Numbered from the stretch's first letter, positions 38,700-49,964 are shown. The stretch is DNA of 64,000 bases from Thysanoteuthis rhombus (GCA_963457665.1 OY735218.1:42457530-42521529), one strand, 5' to 3'. Made by a program: numbers and translations. Notes: a model not told the origin generated them from the letters alone.

Positions 38700-38828
38700 G
38701 AAAGAATGGTTTGTTTTTCTCAGCTGAACAATCCAAAATGTGGTAATTGAAGTAGGATGTTTGATTTTGTTGGTCCAGAACATGGTTCCAATTGTTTTTT
38801 TTCTATCATCTCAAAATCATACCTGCAA

Positions 38829-39260
38829 GACAGGTCTGATTAGACACTGAATAGAAACCGTCATATAAGCAGTGCTTTTTAGCAGTATACTGTGTTGGGG
38901 ATAATCAATTAAAGAATCTAAAAAAGGGATGGTCAATGGATGTTACTTCTCTTGCCTTTTTTTGGATCAGTAAAAGCTCCAAATTTCCAGAAACAAGCAG
39001 AAATAAAGGGACCAATTGCGCATTGTAAATTGACCCATAAAAACTTATTTTGGGTTGAAATTTTTGAAAATAAAAACGTCTTTTAAATGTTCAGCCCTCA
39101 AGCTCCATTGGAGCAGCCAGTACACATTATACACACATACATACCTATCTACATACGTACATACACAGATGAATAACCAGCCAGCCAGCTAGCCAAGATT
39201 ACTAGAAAACTGTAGAAACCAACGCTGACTATGTTGAAAGTTTTAATTGATGGTTTCTCA
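38829..39260 (-). repeat. 430-bp repeat family, full-length copy
   Basis: Minus-strand copy from GAGAAACCATCAATTAAAAC (39260 side) to the AGACCTGTC end. It carries the CCAGCCAGCCAGCTAGCC side. It pairs with the plus copy just upstream as an inverted repeat. Confidence 0.75.
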
Positions 39261-39552
39261 TAAATTACCTGAAAATCAACTGAAAAAAAAAGGTCACAGG
39301 TCACAGGTCATCCCGAGAAGAATCTTAACTGGGGAAGTGCAACATAGCCTTGGTCATCTAAATAAAAAAATCTATCAGACACCTTGACTGAGATCAAAGT
39401 GTATTAACTGTTCATGTCAGTTGTATGAATTTATTAGAATGATTTTAAACCTAGGTTTCAAATTGAAAAAAAATCAGATCTATATACAATTTCATTTTGT
39501 ATTACCAGATATCAAATGTTTCATGTTTCTAACATTGTCAGTTTTAATATTT

Positions 39553-40036
39553 GGGCATGGGCATCCATAAGAGGGTGCAAGAGGGTGCATTTGCACCTAC
39601 CTGGAAAAATACTATTCACAATAATCAAGGAGTATAAGTAATCTATTCAAAAGGTCATTTCAGAAGGATAAAAATTTGTAAATATTTTTATAAAAAACAA
39701 AGAACAAAACTTCTCCCTAAGCAAACAATAGAATTAAAATTTTAAAATTACTTCCCAGTTTCGAAACATTTTTTTTGTATAACTTTTGATTCCTTTGGGC
39801 TATTGAGAAAAAACAAAAAGTTTTCTGCTCCCCAATCCATGTTCTTTTAGAAGATGAGATAATCAAAATCCTACAACCCTTAGGAATTCTGAACTTATCA
39901 CCTTAATATTAGCGCAATCAGAAATGAGGAGTGAGCTTTCGCAGAATATATCTTCTAGTGCCAACCCCCTCAGAAATATATCCTTTTGCCCTGCTTGGAA
40001 AAGGGGCTGTGGGCACCCATATATTCCGGCGCTGAC
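39553..40036. mobile_element. Possible non-autonomous DNA transposon
   Basis: The left edge CATGGGCATCCATAAGAGGG and the inverted right edge, read as CAGCGCCGGAATATATGGGT, both lead into GGTGC and a G-rich stretch. They look like distant inverted ends of a hAT-like MITE. No convincing target duplication is visible and the interior is AT-rich with no protein motif. Confidence 0.25.
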
Positions 40037-40532
40037 AATAGCTTCAATTCACATTGCATTTTATTATTTGGCATCATCATCCTGTTTCTTCTCAGAAAGA
40101 AGGTTCGTCTCGATTTCCTAAGAACATTTTTCCTTTCCTGTTAAGATTTATTTTTTCTTTATTAGTTTGGGGTGGAAAATAGAATTCCTCATCTGCTCAG
40201 AAGAATATACAAGCTTCTTTGGAAAATGTTGTTACCAAAAGTAAATTTTCAATACAATTGAAGACGTTTTATAAGGAATGTGCCGTTTTGTTTGCAAACC
40301 AAAGTTAAACATCTGCAGTGTTCAGTAATTGGATGCTTTTTTTAGCTGTGACTTTTCTGTTAAAAAAAGACCAGAAATGAATGATTTGTTTCAGTTCTGC
40401 CTTCTCCAAGTTTATTTGTGAATGAATGAAAAGATTGCAGTGTGTCACGTGAGTTTGTCACAAGAGAAATCTTTGAAGCAGAGGCAGCATACAAAAGACA
40501 GCTTGTTGTCAAATACTGCATTATGTCATACT

Positions 40533-40536
<4 letters not shown>

Positions 40537-40576
<40 letters not shown>

Positions 40577-40860
40577 TTGTTTGTCTTTCTCTTTTTTCTG
40601 CATGTATATTAAATTTACACATTCTCTCTCAGCCACCTTTTTCAGTCTTTCCTTACTTTCTCTCTCTCTCTCTCTCTTTGTATTCTTTCAATCCTCTTTT
40701 CCCCTTCTTTGGGCACCTTTTCTCTAGCTCTGATTTTCTCTCTCTTTACCTTAAAATTGAAGACTGAATTCTTTCTTCCTCTCTCTCTCTGCCTCTCTGT
40801 CTGTCTCCCTCTCTGTACACACTGTTTGTTTCATTCTCTCTCTAATTTTCTCGCTTCATT
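40537..40860. repeat. (TC)n-rich pyrimidine tract
   Basis: A pure TC run at about 40537-40574 is followed by further TCTC blocks at 40660, 40738 and 40780. Open frames in this region are only low-complexity serine/leucine translations. Confidence 0.85.
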
Positions 40861-41063
40861 TTACAACATTTTCCCTTTGAACTGCATGAACTTAATGGTT
40901 AATATGTCATGTCAATTTGTTTAGATACTTTTTTCATTTTCTTTTCAAATAATCCACATCGGTTTCAATGTACCAAATGATTACGATCGTATGAATATTG
41001 CTTGTCTCATGTTCAAACCCATATCCATAAGAAGAAAAACTCATTTTTCAAATTTATAGTAAA

Positions 41064-41468
41064 AACAGGTCTGGTTAATCATGCAATAGGAACTGTCATG
41101 TGACATCATTTGTGTTGGGGGTGATCTGTTAAAAAATTGGAAAAAAGACTGCGATCACTAAAAAATTATGAATTTCTAAAAAACAAGCACAAATGCAGCT
41201 GGGCACTAACTAAAGAATCATTTTAGGATAAACTTACATTGCAAATTGAACCTCCAACTAAAAATTATTTAGGGGTAGGGATTTTCACGAAAGAAAATTG
41301 GAAAAGACATGATAAGGAGTAAATGTTCAAATTTTCAGTTTTTTTCGTTCATTGGTACTGCCAGTAAACATTTTACATACATACATAGCCAGCCAGCCAG
41401 CCAGACAGACTTGAAAACTGAAGAGCAATGTTGACAGTTTTGATGACAGTTTTTGTTGACGGTTTCTT
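41064..41468 (-). repeat. 430-bp repeat family, full-length copy
   Basis: Ends AACAGGTCTGGTTAATCATG at the left and TTGTTGACGGTTTCTT at the right (plus-strand view). It contains CAGCCAGCCAGCCAGACAGA. Non-coding. Confidence 0.75.
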
Positions 41469-43397
41469 GGACAAGTATTTTTGAATAGATTTATTTATTC
41501 ATGTATTGCTGTCATAGAGTTTTGTCCGCATTTATCCCAGAATTTTGGCAAACATTTTTTCTGATAAAGTCCATTCAGGATGAGATATCTTCAAGACAAA
41601 ATATGAAAAAAAAAAAACCTACCTTCCTTAAATGAGCGACAGCTCAAATGAATGTTGGCAAAACATTTTATTCAGATTTCGGGTAAATGAAATATTCACT
41701 GGTCATAATAAAGAATTATGAGCATTGTAAGAACTTTGAGAAGAGAATCGCTGCTAAAGAAAAAAGCAAATAATTTATCATTGTGAAATAAGTTATAAAA
41801 AGTTAATCATGAAAGAAAAGGTATCTTTGTATTCTCTGTGGAAAAGTATGAATCTCTATATGAATCTCTATATGATTTTATATGTATCAATATGATTAAT
41901 GTATATGATTAGTTGTATCACTGTGTTAAGCATGTTATAAGCATTATTGAATACACATATGTTGGGAGATATAAATACAGATACATACATACATGTATAT
42001 CTGTACTAATATCTGTGCCCTCTATTCATTTACTTGTTTGTCTGTACCTCTTTTACACTGAAGCAGCAAGGCCTATTGTCATTATATTTGGCTGGAAGTT
42101 TTACTAAAAATTGTAACATAAGCTATGTGAGGTTGACCTCAGAGGTGATTGGTCAGAATTTTGAAACTATGAAACTGAGATTTGGGATAGTGGTAAATTT
42201 CATAGCCAAAGTATTCAGCGATCTGACTTTGACTGGATCTCATTCAATTTTGCACCTACAATGCAGAAATTTAACATAGGGGTACATCTTTACATGATGA
42301 AAGTTTTAGGCAATGTGAGTTGATCTTGGAGGTCATTCAAAGTCACCTGAAGTCGTTTGTGGTTATTTCCAGCCAGCTAAAGATATTTGTAGCATAATAT
42401 TGCACTTGTTATAAAGTACAATATAGAATATTTTTTTGACCTCACAAGTAGTAGAAGAGATAAAATCAAATTCTCTTGGTAGGTGGTGCTGGTCAAACTA
42501 AGGAACAATATTGTTTGTTTTTTTTTGTGCATCAGAATATTTCTTCCGTTACAGCTACTTTCCCATGTGTAGATAGCATAAAAACTCATTTGTTGTCTTT
42601 TGTAAGAACAAATGTATCAAAAAACATATTTTTTGCTGCTTGGTTATATATTGAAATATTTTACCCCTGGGCAATGCCAGGTATCCCCGCTAGAAGAGAG
42701 AAAGCGATTGATGCGGGTATCAGTGAGAAAAGAATTACTTTGCAATGAGTTGCATGAATAGAGTTATATATACATGAATGATATGTATTTAGGCAACAGT
42801 CTTTCATTAATACAAGCTTGATTTAGATGATAGACAAGGAACATTTTTTAATTCTTTGATTAATTCTTCTTGTTTACATACAAGAGAACACACGTCTGGA
42901 TCTAATGAATGTAAAACCATGTCCAACCATTTATTTTCGACTGCTTTCAACCAGACTTCTAGTCATTATCAAAATCAAGGAAAAACTGGATGTTATCCGT
43001 TCTTCAATTTTTTAATACTTTTTATATCTTGATAATGGCTAGAAGTACGATTGAAAGCATGAGATCACAAATGTTTGGACAATTTTTATATTCATTAGAT
43101 CTACAACATGCACTCTCTTGTACTATAAACAAGGAAAGTTGTCTAAAAAAATTTTAAAAAGCATTTCCTATACTTGCAATACTGCTTGTAATGCTGCTTC
43201 AAACAAGTTTCTTTTGCAAGACGATTTGAAACAAATTCAGGAAAATGGCCGCAAGCAGTTACACATACATGCATACTTAAACTCATGTAAAATTAACCTA
43301 CACTATAAATTGAAAATGGTGTGACAAGACCAAATATATCTGTCAGTATAGATGCAAAGGGGAATACTTGTTATAACAAAAATAGTACATATATATA
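41469..43397. other. Unassigned sequence with two dispersed-repeat-like stretches
   Basis: 42115-42370 has a relatively GC-rich stretch with TTGACCTCAGAGGTGATTGG and GAGGTCATTCAAAGTCACCT. 42650-42720 has TTACCCCTGGGCAATGCCAG followed by GGTATCCCCGCTAG. Both look like pieces of dispersed repeats, but I cannot name them. Confidence 0.35.
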
Positions 43398-43521
43398 ATA
43401 GAGCGAGGATTCGCAACACATACACATTTATGTTTCTGCCCTGTTTAGGCTTCTTCAGGCCTGAAGAGGCCCAAACAGGGCAAAAACATAAACATGTTTG
43501 CATAGCGAATCCTTACTCTAT
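43398..43521. repeat. Hairpin of two Penelope-like ends joined head to head
   Basis: Arms of about 62 bases mirror each other around the palindromic centre TTCAGGCCTGAA (43454-43465). The left arm, on the minus strand, and the right arm, on the plus strand, both begin CCTGAAGA and run through a C/G-paired block, AAAC and ATAAA to GCGAATCCT and ACTCTA. About 85-90 percent of positions agree by eye. Each arm corresponds to the terminal sequence seen at 20.5, 44.1 and 46.45 kb. Transcribed from either strand it would fold into a long stem. Confidence 0.75.
43432..43458 (-). ncRNA. Hammerhead-ribozyme-like core in a Penelope-like end
   Basis: Read on the minus strand the motif is CTGAAGA, AGCC, a TAAACA loop, GGGC, A, GAAAC. 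Hammerhead cores need CUGANGA, a stem II and then GAAA. Here GCC pairs with GGC around the loop, with an extra A on each side where a closing G-C pair would be expected. Penelope-like elements are known to carry hammerhead motifs in their terminal repeats. The cleavage-site side and stems I and III were not established, so activity is unproven. Confidence 0.35.
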
Positions 43522-43650
43522 GATATTTTAAACTCTTCTCTAAATCAAATTAATGCTTAATGTTGAATGTATAATATAAACCCATCATACATTGGATAAT
43601 GAATCATATCGTATTATACTATGTTTCATTCCTGATTTTTATTGTGATGT
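43522..43650 (+). mobile_element. Penelope-like terminal fragment, plus orientation
   Basis: Continues the right arm of the hairpin: AAACTCTTCTCTAAATCAAA, TTAATGCTTAATGTTGAA and GTATTATACTATGTTTCATT. The same words occur inverted at about 43970-44090 (for example CATAGTATAATATGATGCAA and TTTAGAGTAGAGCTGGAGA). It is therefore a second inverted pair, separated by about 310 bases of microsatellite and SINE-like sequence. Confidence 0.55.
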
Positions 43651-43764
43651 ATATATATATATACATATATATATATTGTCCATTTACTTATATTTCATAT
43701 ACATGTATGTGTGTGTAAACATAGAACACTTATACACATAAACAAACATATATATATATATATA

Positions 43765-43888
43765 TATATGTATTAAGAAATGGACATATTTTGTTCAACA
43801 GAATGAAATATAAACTGTATTATATTATACAGAAACTTATTTGAGATGATCTCCTGTCATTATTCAGTTAATATATCGCTAGTCCTCA
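43765..43888 (-). repeat. Third copy of the 24.7-kb SINE-like flanking repeat
   Basis: AAGAAATGGACATATTTTGT, ATTATATTATACAGAAACTT and TGATCTCCTGTCATTATTCA follow the same order as at 25010-25110 and 24714-24832. The repeat lacks a tRNA-like head here and lies within the Penelope-end cluster. Confidence 0.45.
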
Positions 43889-44703
43889 TATATATATATA
43901 TATATATTTATATAAATGTTCCATGAATACACACACTCATATATATACCACACAATATGAATCAGGGATGCAATATAACATAGTATAATATGATGCAATA
44001 TCTGATGTATAATACATTTATTTCATAGAGTGCTCAATATATTCAACTTTAAATGTTAAGTTGGTTTAGAGTAGAGCTGGAGATATATTAAAAGTGGGAT
44101 TCACTACACAAATACTTTTGTGCTTCTATTCTGTCTAAGCTTCTTCAGGCAAATGATTAGGTATATTTTAGATTCCTGTTTGGGAAATTTGGGGAAATTT
44201 TTGGTGGGCGTTGCTTGGTGGGAATAGTTTTCTCTTTTGTTTTATTTGATTTGTTAAATTTACCGTTCGTGTATTTCTACAGGTGGTTTTAAATTACATG
44301 CCTGGGGGTACATTTATTTCCCCATGCTAGGGTCCTTTTTACATAACTTAAGTGGTTTGTGTGATTATTTTGGACTTGGTCTACTTCCTCTTGTCTAAGG
44401 TAATTATATTGAATTGGCAGTTCTTTGAGATGACTTTGTGGATAAAATATCTATATTAGTTATTATTAGTATTCCTGTCTGTGGGTTATTAACTTATGTT
44501 AGTTAATGAAAATTTTGAATGGTGTCAGCATTTTAATGCTATTTCATTTTTTCTGTTTAAGAAATCTGTTTTATATTTTTTTTTGTTGTTTTATTGGCAA
44601 AACAAAGAATTTCAAATTTTTCGTTTAAGCATAGGCAGAATGGAATTTCAATATTTTGCCATATGTGGGTGTGTTTTTACATTTTACAGTTGGTTTAAAA
44701 TCA

Positions 44704-44961
44704 TCATCGTGCATATGTGGATAATGATGAACTATTATTGTATTTTTCATTAGTTAAGGATGATACATGGTTGGCTAATCTAAGTTTAAAGGATGTTTTT
44801 GATATTCCTACGTAATATTTCACTTCTAGAGGTTTCTCTTGTGGTGATATTTTGGCTTGGTATACAATATTTGATTTGCGACATTTCTTTTGCAGGGGGC
44901 CTCTACTTTTGTTTCTACAATTGCAGTCTGGTTTATTCATGCCTTCTTCGTTAGTATTCAT
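44704..44961 (-). pseudogene. GIY-YIG endonuclease domain remnant of the Penelope-like element
   Basis: The 85-codon open run reads CNCRNKSRGPLQKKCRKSNI, then VVYQ-type IVYQAKI, KYYVGISKTSFKLRLANH and SLTNEKYNNSSSLS. The CNCR...C.LQ.KC cysteines, the YVGIS pair (equivalent to YIGLT in relatives), a basic R and the NH histidine match the GIY-YIG nuclease of Penelope-like elements. That nuclease is thought to cut target DNA. The carboxy end runs off without the WI..L..LKP-type tail, and upstream frames contain stops. It is the downstream partner of the reverse transcriptase remnant at 45.5-46.1 kb. Confidence 0.75.
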
Positions 44962-45551
44962 TCTGATTACTCTATTGTTATGTTTTGTGATGAGTGTATT
45001 GAAATTTTCAGTGCAACTAAAGCTAATTTTCGTTTTGTTTTTGTTAGATATTTTACTTAGTGGGTTGCTTGGGAAGTAATAATTGGATGAATATTTTACC
45101 CAAGTTAAATTTTACTTGTAGATTAAATGGTGGTATATAACAGATGATTTTTCTACCTCTATTTTTTTGTTGTTGCTTTATTTTTTGCTATTGGGTTTCA
45201 CTTTTTTATCATTCTTAAAATTTGTTTTTGTGAAACCGCTATTTGTTATTGTCATTTCTAACCTTGTTGAATATTATTTCATTTGAGGAATTGTGTATCA
45301 GTGTAGTTTCTATAGATTTGGGGATCTTTTAAATGATTCTGTTTGGGTAGTTAGAGCTAGTGTTGTGCTTAATCACTGAATTTTCTTTTCTATATGGTTC
45401 ATAAGTGTTTTTATCTAAATTAAAAGTGACATCTAAGAATTGCAAAATTTTAACATTAGCCCTGATTTTAACATTAAAGTTCATTTTTTTCATTTCTCTT
45501 GTGATATATTTTCAATGTTTTCACATTTTTGCACATTGCTATTTTCTACAA

Positions 45552-46075
45552 TTAGAAGGCCATTGTCCTGGTATAGTTCAATATTTTTGGAATATAGTTT
45601 TTTGGTATGGTTATATAAAACATACAGACCGATTGGATCTGACATCTTGGCTGTATCGAGGCAGCCAATAGAGATATCAGAACTGTAGACGTCAGTTTTT
45701 TAGTCCATTGTTCTAGATTGCAGAACAGTTTGGTTTGTCTGCAGTGTTCGCTAATGTCTATGTCTCTCTTGTTGATATTCATGTAGGTTTTGGCAAATTC
45801 TATGGCTTCCTCAAAGATACTTTTGGATACGGAGGGGTAGAAGTCCATGGTTTCAAATTGTATGGAGGGGCTAATGTTTTTCTTTTTAATGTTGCTAAAC
45901 TAAGTAATGGCATCATTGATATTAATCCATTGATTTAGTTGTAGTTGTTGTTTTGTGTGATTTTTTTATACTTTCTAATATTTTCTTTCTGATTCTTCCT
46001 ATCTGTGATTTAGTGGGGTTGATAAGTCTTGTTGTGGGTTTGTTTGTGAAATTAGGTTTGTGGTCCTTCATTAGT
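45552..46075 (-). pseudogene. Penelope-like reverse transcriptase remnant
   Basis: On the minus strand the translation starts KDHKPNFTNKPTTRLINP followed by KSQIGRISKKILESIKK, a signature of Penelope reverse transcriptases (KDHK...NP..RLINP.K..IG.ISK). After a frame break near 45900 it continues MDFYPSVSKSIFEEAIEFAK with DIDISEHCRQTKLF, the motif A region in which the D of DFYPS is the first catalytic aspartate. The later catalytic motif (YADD) is not recognisable in the decayed sequence below 45550. Frameshifts and stops make it a pseudogene. Confidence 0.75.
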
Positions 46076-46756
46076 ACACACTAATGAAGAACCTGAAAGC
46101 TATGTCAAAGAACTACAGAATCAACATAATTACTTTAGACAAGAGAAAGTAGACCAAGTTCAAGATAATCACACAAACCACAAAAGTAATGTGAAAGGGA
46201 TCCAAGCATGTGGAAATAAATTCAAGATATCTTAGTAAAAATAAAACATTCCTATAAAGAACACACAAAACCAGCAACCACTTACTGATAATACCAACAC
46301 TCATACGGTTCCCCCTGGTTTGTAATTTATAACCACCAGCAGAAATACACAAACTACAAATTTAACAAATCAAATAAAGCAAAAGAGAAAACTATTCTCA
46401 CCTAGCAACACTCACAAAAAATTTCTCCAACAGAAGAAACCCAGACAGGGCAGAAACGTAAATAAGTTTGTGCAGTGAATCCCCATCCTACTATGTATAT
46501 ATATATATTTATATATATATATATATATTCTTAGACACACATAGCTGAGTGCTTTGTATGAAAAATGCTTGTATATATAAACACATACCATTACATACTT
46601 TAATTTTTGTATATCTGTATATACATGACTATGAAATCACTATTTTTTTATTCATATTGTACGAAAAAAATATATGTCTATATCTCTATTATACATAGAA
46701 TTGCATTCCACTAACACATATGTTTATTACTATGTGTATGACCATACTTATATATG

Positions 46757-46782
46757 TGTGTGTGTGTGTGTGTGTGTCTGTG
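46757..46782. repeat. (TG)n microsatellite
   Basis: Short TG repeat next to Penelope-like debris. Confidence 0.8.
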
Positions 46783-46850
46783 TTTCAGAAACATATTTGT
46801 GCTTAACCAGGTATAAATTAACCGATAGAAAATTAAAAAATTGGTATGAA

Positions 46851-47291
46851 TGATCTGGTTAGTCACTCAATAGAAACCATCATGTGACCAGCATCTTTTT
46901 GTCGCATACAGTGTTGGGGGTGATAAATCAAGAAAAAGGGAACTGGGTGATCAGTGAATAAGTTACTTCACTTGCCTTTTTTATTAGTAATTGCAATGGT
47001 CACTGGAAAAAGACCTAATTTTTTTTTTTTTTAAAGGAGGTGAATGCTGTTAGACATCAACTAAATGATCAATTTAGCATAAACTTACTTTGCAAATTGA
47101 ACCCCACTTAAAAAACCTATTTGGGGGTGAAAAGCAAAAAGCCATTTTTTTTATATATAATGAGTAAATGATTCATTTTTCAGTCCTTTAGCTCTATCAG
47201 TGCAGACTGTATACATGATACATAGATAGCAGCCATACCAACTTGAAAATTGGAGAAACCAATAATGACAGATTCGGTCGATGGCTTCTAA
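46851..47291 (-). repeat. 430-bp repeat family, full-length copy
   Basis: Plus-strand view runs from TGATCTGGTTAGTCACTCAA to GGTCGATGGCTTCTAATA. The centre carries AAACTTACTTTGCAAATTGA. Non-coding. Confidence 0.75.
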
Positions 47292-47434
47292 TATATCTGA
47301 CAGACTTGTCACAATCCAATAAAGGAAGTTTGTCTCGATTTTATTTGGCTTTCTCAGCATTTCAATTGTTTGATGCATTTTCCCCTGATTCCATTAGATA
47401 GAAATCATCATCTCTTTCCTTGCTTGTATATCTT

Positions 47435-47722
47435 ATTAGAAACAGTCAACCAAAACTGTCAACATAGGTTTCTTCAGTTTTTGAGTTGGTCTGGTTGGCT
47501 GGCTTTGTTTGTTAGAGGGTTATGTATGTTTAAGGACTGAACATTTTAAAAAATTCACTTTATTATGGATAGAAAAAACAGACTTTTTGTTTTTTTGAAA
47601 ATCCCCACCATCGGTGCAGCCGTATACATTTAATACATGTCACATAGCAATCCAGACCGATTTGAAAACTAAAGAAACCTATGTTGACATTATTGGTGGT
47701 AGTTTTGATTGAAGGTTTCTAA
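47435..47722. repeat. Foldback form of the 430-bp family
   Basis: Both ends are the family's left end in opposite orientation. It opens TTAGAAACAGTCAACCAAAA and ends TTTTGATTGAAGGTTTCTAA, with TAGGTTTCTTCAGTTTTTGA mirrored by TCAAAACTAAAGAAACCTA-type sequence at 47665-47690. Arms of about 100 bases surround a centre rich in AAAAAACAGACT. It may be a separate palindromic MITE that shares ends with the family, or a rearranged copy. Confidence 0.7.
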
Positions 47723-48407
47723 CAAGAAGCAGACTTTAAAAGAGACCAGTTTAGGTCGGAAAATGAATATTATACGTTCCATTTGAAAGGACATTGTAGT
47801 GGAGATTGAAAGGGGGGAAAACATACCCCTACTTGTATGTGCTCTATTCATTTATGTATTATTGTTCTCTACTTGTACCCTCATCAAGGGTGTCACAGGG
47901 TTCAGTACAAGTAAGGACAACTTTTGATTGCACGGCTTGAAAACGCTTCATTCTGTTTATGATACCTGGTATTCCCCAATGATCACCTGTCTAGGTACTC
48001 AACAGGTTTAATGTTGTTTAACTTACTTGAACTAGTGTATCAAATAGGGTTTGGCTGTAAACATTTACCCTTGGGGAAAGGTTCCTCAATCCTAGTTCTA
48101 ATGCTGAGTGTTCTGCAGAAAATCATTGAGTACCATTTTTAAAGTCTTTAGCATGACTAGGTGATGAATTTAACCATGGCTTAGTACTCTATCAATAGGT
48201 CATGGTGATCCATGCTCTATTCATATGTTATAAACATGGAATAGTGAAATAAAGCTTGTCTTTGATTTCTTTCCTTAGTTGATTATGTGCACAAAATGTT
48301 TCTGATGCATTTGATTATTGCACTGATTGCATTAAGAAGCAACCTGCAACATGTGACTCACTTTCAATGTTAGTCGTGTGCAATATTAAATCAGTCTCTG
48401 ATAGTTA
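47723..48407. other. Unassigned sequence, nothing recognised
   Basis: Slightly less AT-rich than average, with no coding or repeat signal I can support. 48815-49964, 50266-50763 and 51196-51839 are also blank. Confidence 0.45.
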
Positions 48408-48814
48408 TTTAGAAACCATCAAATGAAATGTCAGCATAAGTTTCTGTAGATTCTAAGTTAGTCTGCCTTGTTGAGTATATGTATTACATGTACAGGTTGC
48501 ACCAATGGAGCTAGAGGGCTACAATTTTAAGCATTTACTTCTTATTATGTCTAGAAGAAACTTTTTTAAATTCCCTCCAATGAGGGTTTTTAATAGTGGT
48601 TTACAATTTACTATGCAAGTTTATACTGAATTGGTTCCTTAATTGTGTTCCCACTTGTTTTCTTAAAATTCAGATTGTTTCAGTGATCATTTACTTTTAT
48701 CATTCATTGTGCACCCCATTTTCAAATTTTTCAATTGATCACCTCCATTATAGCATTTTGCCAAAAGACATTGGTCATGCAACAATTTCTATTGTGTGAC
48801 TAAACAGACCTGTT
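48408..48814 (+). repeat. 430-bp repeat family, full-length copy
   Basis: Begins TTTAGAAACCATCAAATGAA, includes CACCAATGGAGCTAGAGGGC, and ends GTGTGACTAAACAGACCTGTT. Non-coding. Confidence 0.75.
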
Positions 48815-49964
48815 TTTTTTTCAATTTTATAAAAGTCTTTTCTTTCCAAAGAATGCACATCTTTTCTTTTGTGTGAGTGGATGAGAATTGGAGTCTACTC
48901 GGAAGGTTGAGAAGAGAATGTCTTTTCATTTTGGAAATTGGTAAGGAATTGAGTTGTAATTTTTTTGCAACAACCAGTCAACCAATGAGATTAAATCATT
49001 TAGCAGGTCACTAGACTTTTTCAGCTTGCTGCTTATTCAGTTTGAATAGAATATTAGCAAGAGACTGTTCCAAACATGTTCCAACTTCTCCCTGTGGACT
49101 CTTTACTTCCATGTTACTAATCTGTGGCCATTAAGAGTAATTTCTTATTGTAAAATACTTTTTACATAATTTGTCTTTCCACTCTTGGACTGCACTAGAA
49201 AAAAAACCTTGCCTTTATTTTTAAAATTTCTTTTATTGCTTGATTCACAAATATCAACATGCGATATCTTGGCCTATACTTGAGATTGAATCTTTGAAGT
49301 GTAAATATGTATCTCAATGTGTATCTCATGCAGGACAATATTAGATTAGTGAAGTCAACCAATTGAGTTTGGAGTTTCCGTCTTGTTTGCTTCTGATCAT
49401 TTAGCTCAAAAATTCATATTCAAGCATTTGGAGTCAAATATATTTCAATATTGATTCAAATATGTTAATGTTTGAAGAACAGACCTTAGCATCTGGCAGC
49501 TTTTTCCAGATAGGAGTAGATCTGTCTGAGAAGTACTTTGAGTTCGTATTGTGAGAGTTCTGGTTGTACTGCTAACAAATGGCTAGTTTGGGAAAGGAAA
49601 ATAAGGAAAAAAAATGTTGAGAATAGAAAAACATTGAAGAAGTGATTATACTACCTTTGAAAAAGAAACTGAAAATCTGATCTGAAGACCAAGTTATTTT
49701 GTTTCATGTTTATAAAACATAAATAAGTGTCGATTGTGTGAGATTCAGGTCATATAGAAACTAAACACTACAAAAGGTTAACTTTGACAGGCCTTGAGGA
49801 TTTATAACAGCTTATGTGGAGAGATTGAATAATCAAAAAGATTACTATTTATTCTGCTCTTCTTGGTCAAGAATTATTGTTTTACACTCAAATTTTTATT
49901 CTTTTTGTAGTAATTCATATTAAAAAAACAATTTTCCATTAACTAATACTTATCAAATAATACT

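Larger units (their letters stand above)
43960..46495 (-). mobile_element. Penelope-like element with inverted terminal repeats
   Basis: The element is read on the minus strand, with reverse transcriptase remnants (46080-45550) upstream of a GIY-YIG nuclease remnant (44961-44704), the order typical of Penelope-like elements. The block at about 44100-44450 is an inverted copy of about 46085-46480. Shared words on opposite strands include GAATAGTTTTCTCTTTTG, TTTATTTGATTTGTTAAATTT, GTGGTTTGTGTGATTAT and CTTGGTCTACTT. Penelope-like elements are known to carry long terminal repeats that may be direct or inverted. The coding part is broken, so this copy cannot act by itself. It sits beside further terminal fragments at 43.4-43.65 kb. 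Confidence 0.7.

Noticed and set aside
40422-40924. Serine/leucine-rich open frames
   Set aside because: They translate a (TC)n tract and have no domain features.
45405-45938. Plus-strand frames opposite the Penelope-like gene
   Set aside because: The minus strand carries the reverse transcriptase signature, so these are antisense shadows.
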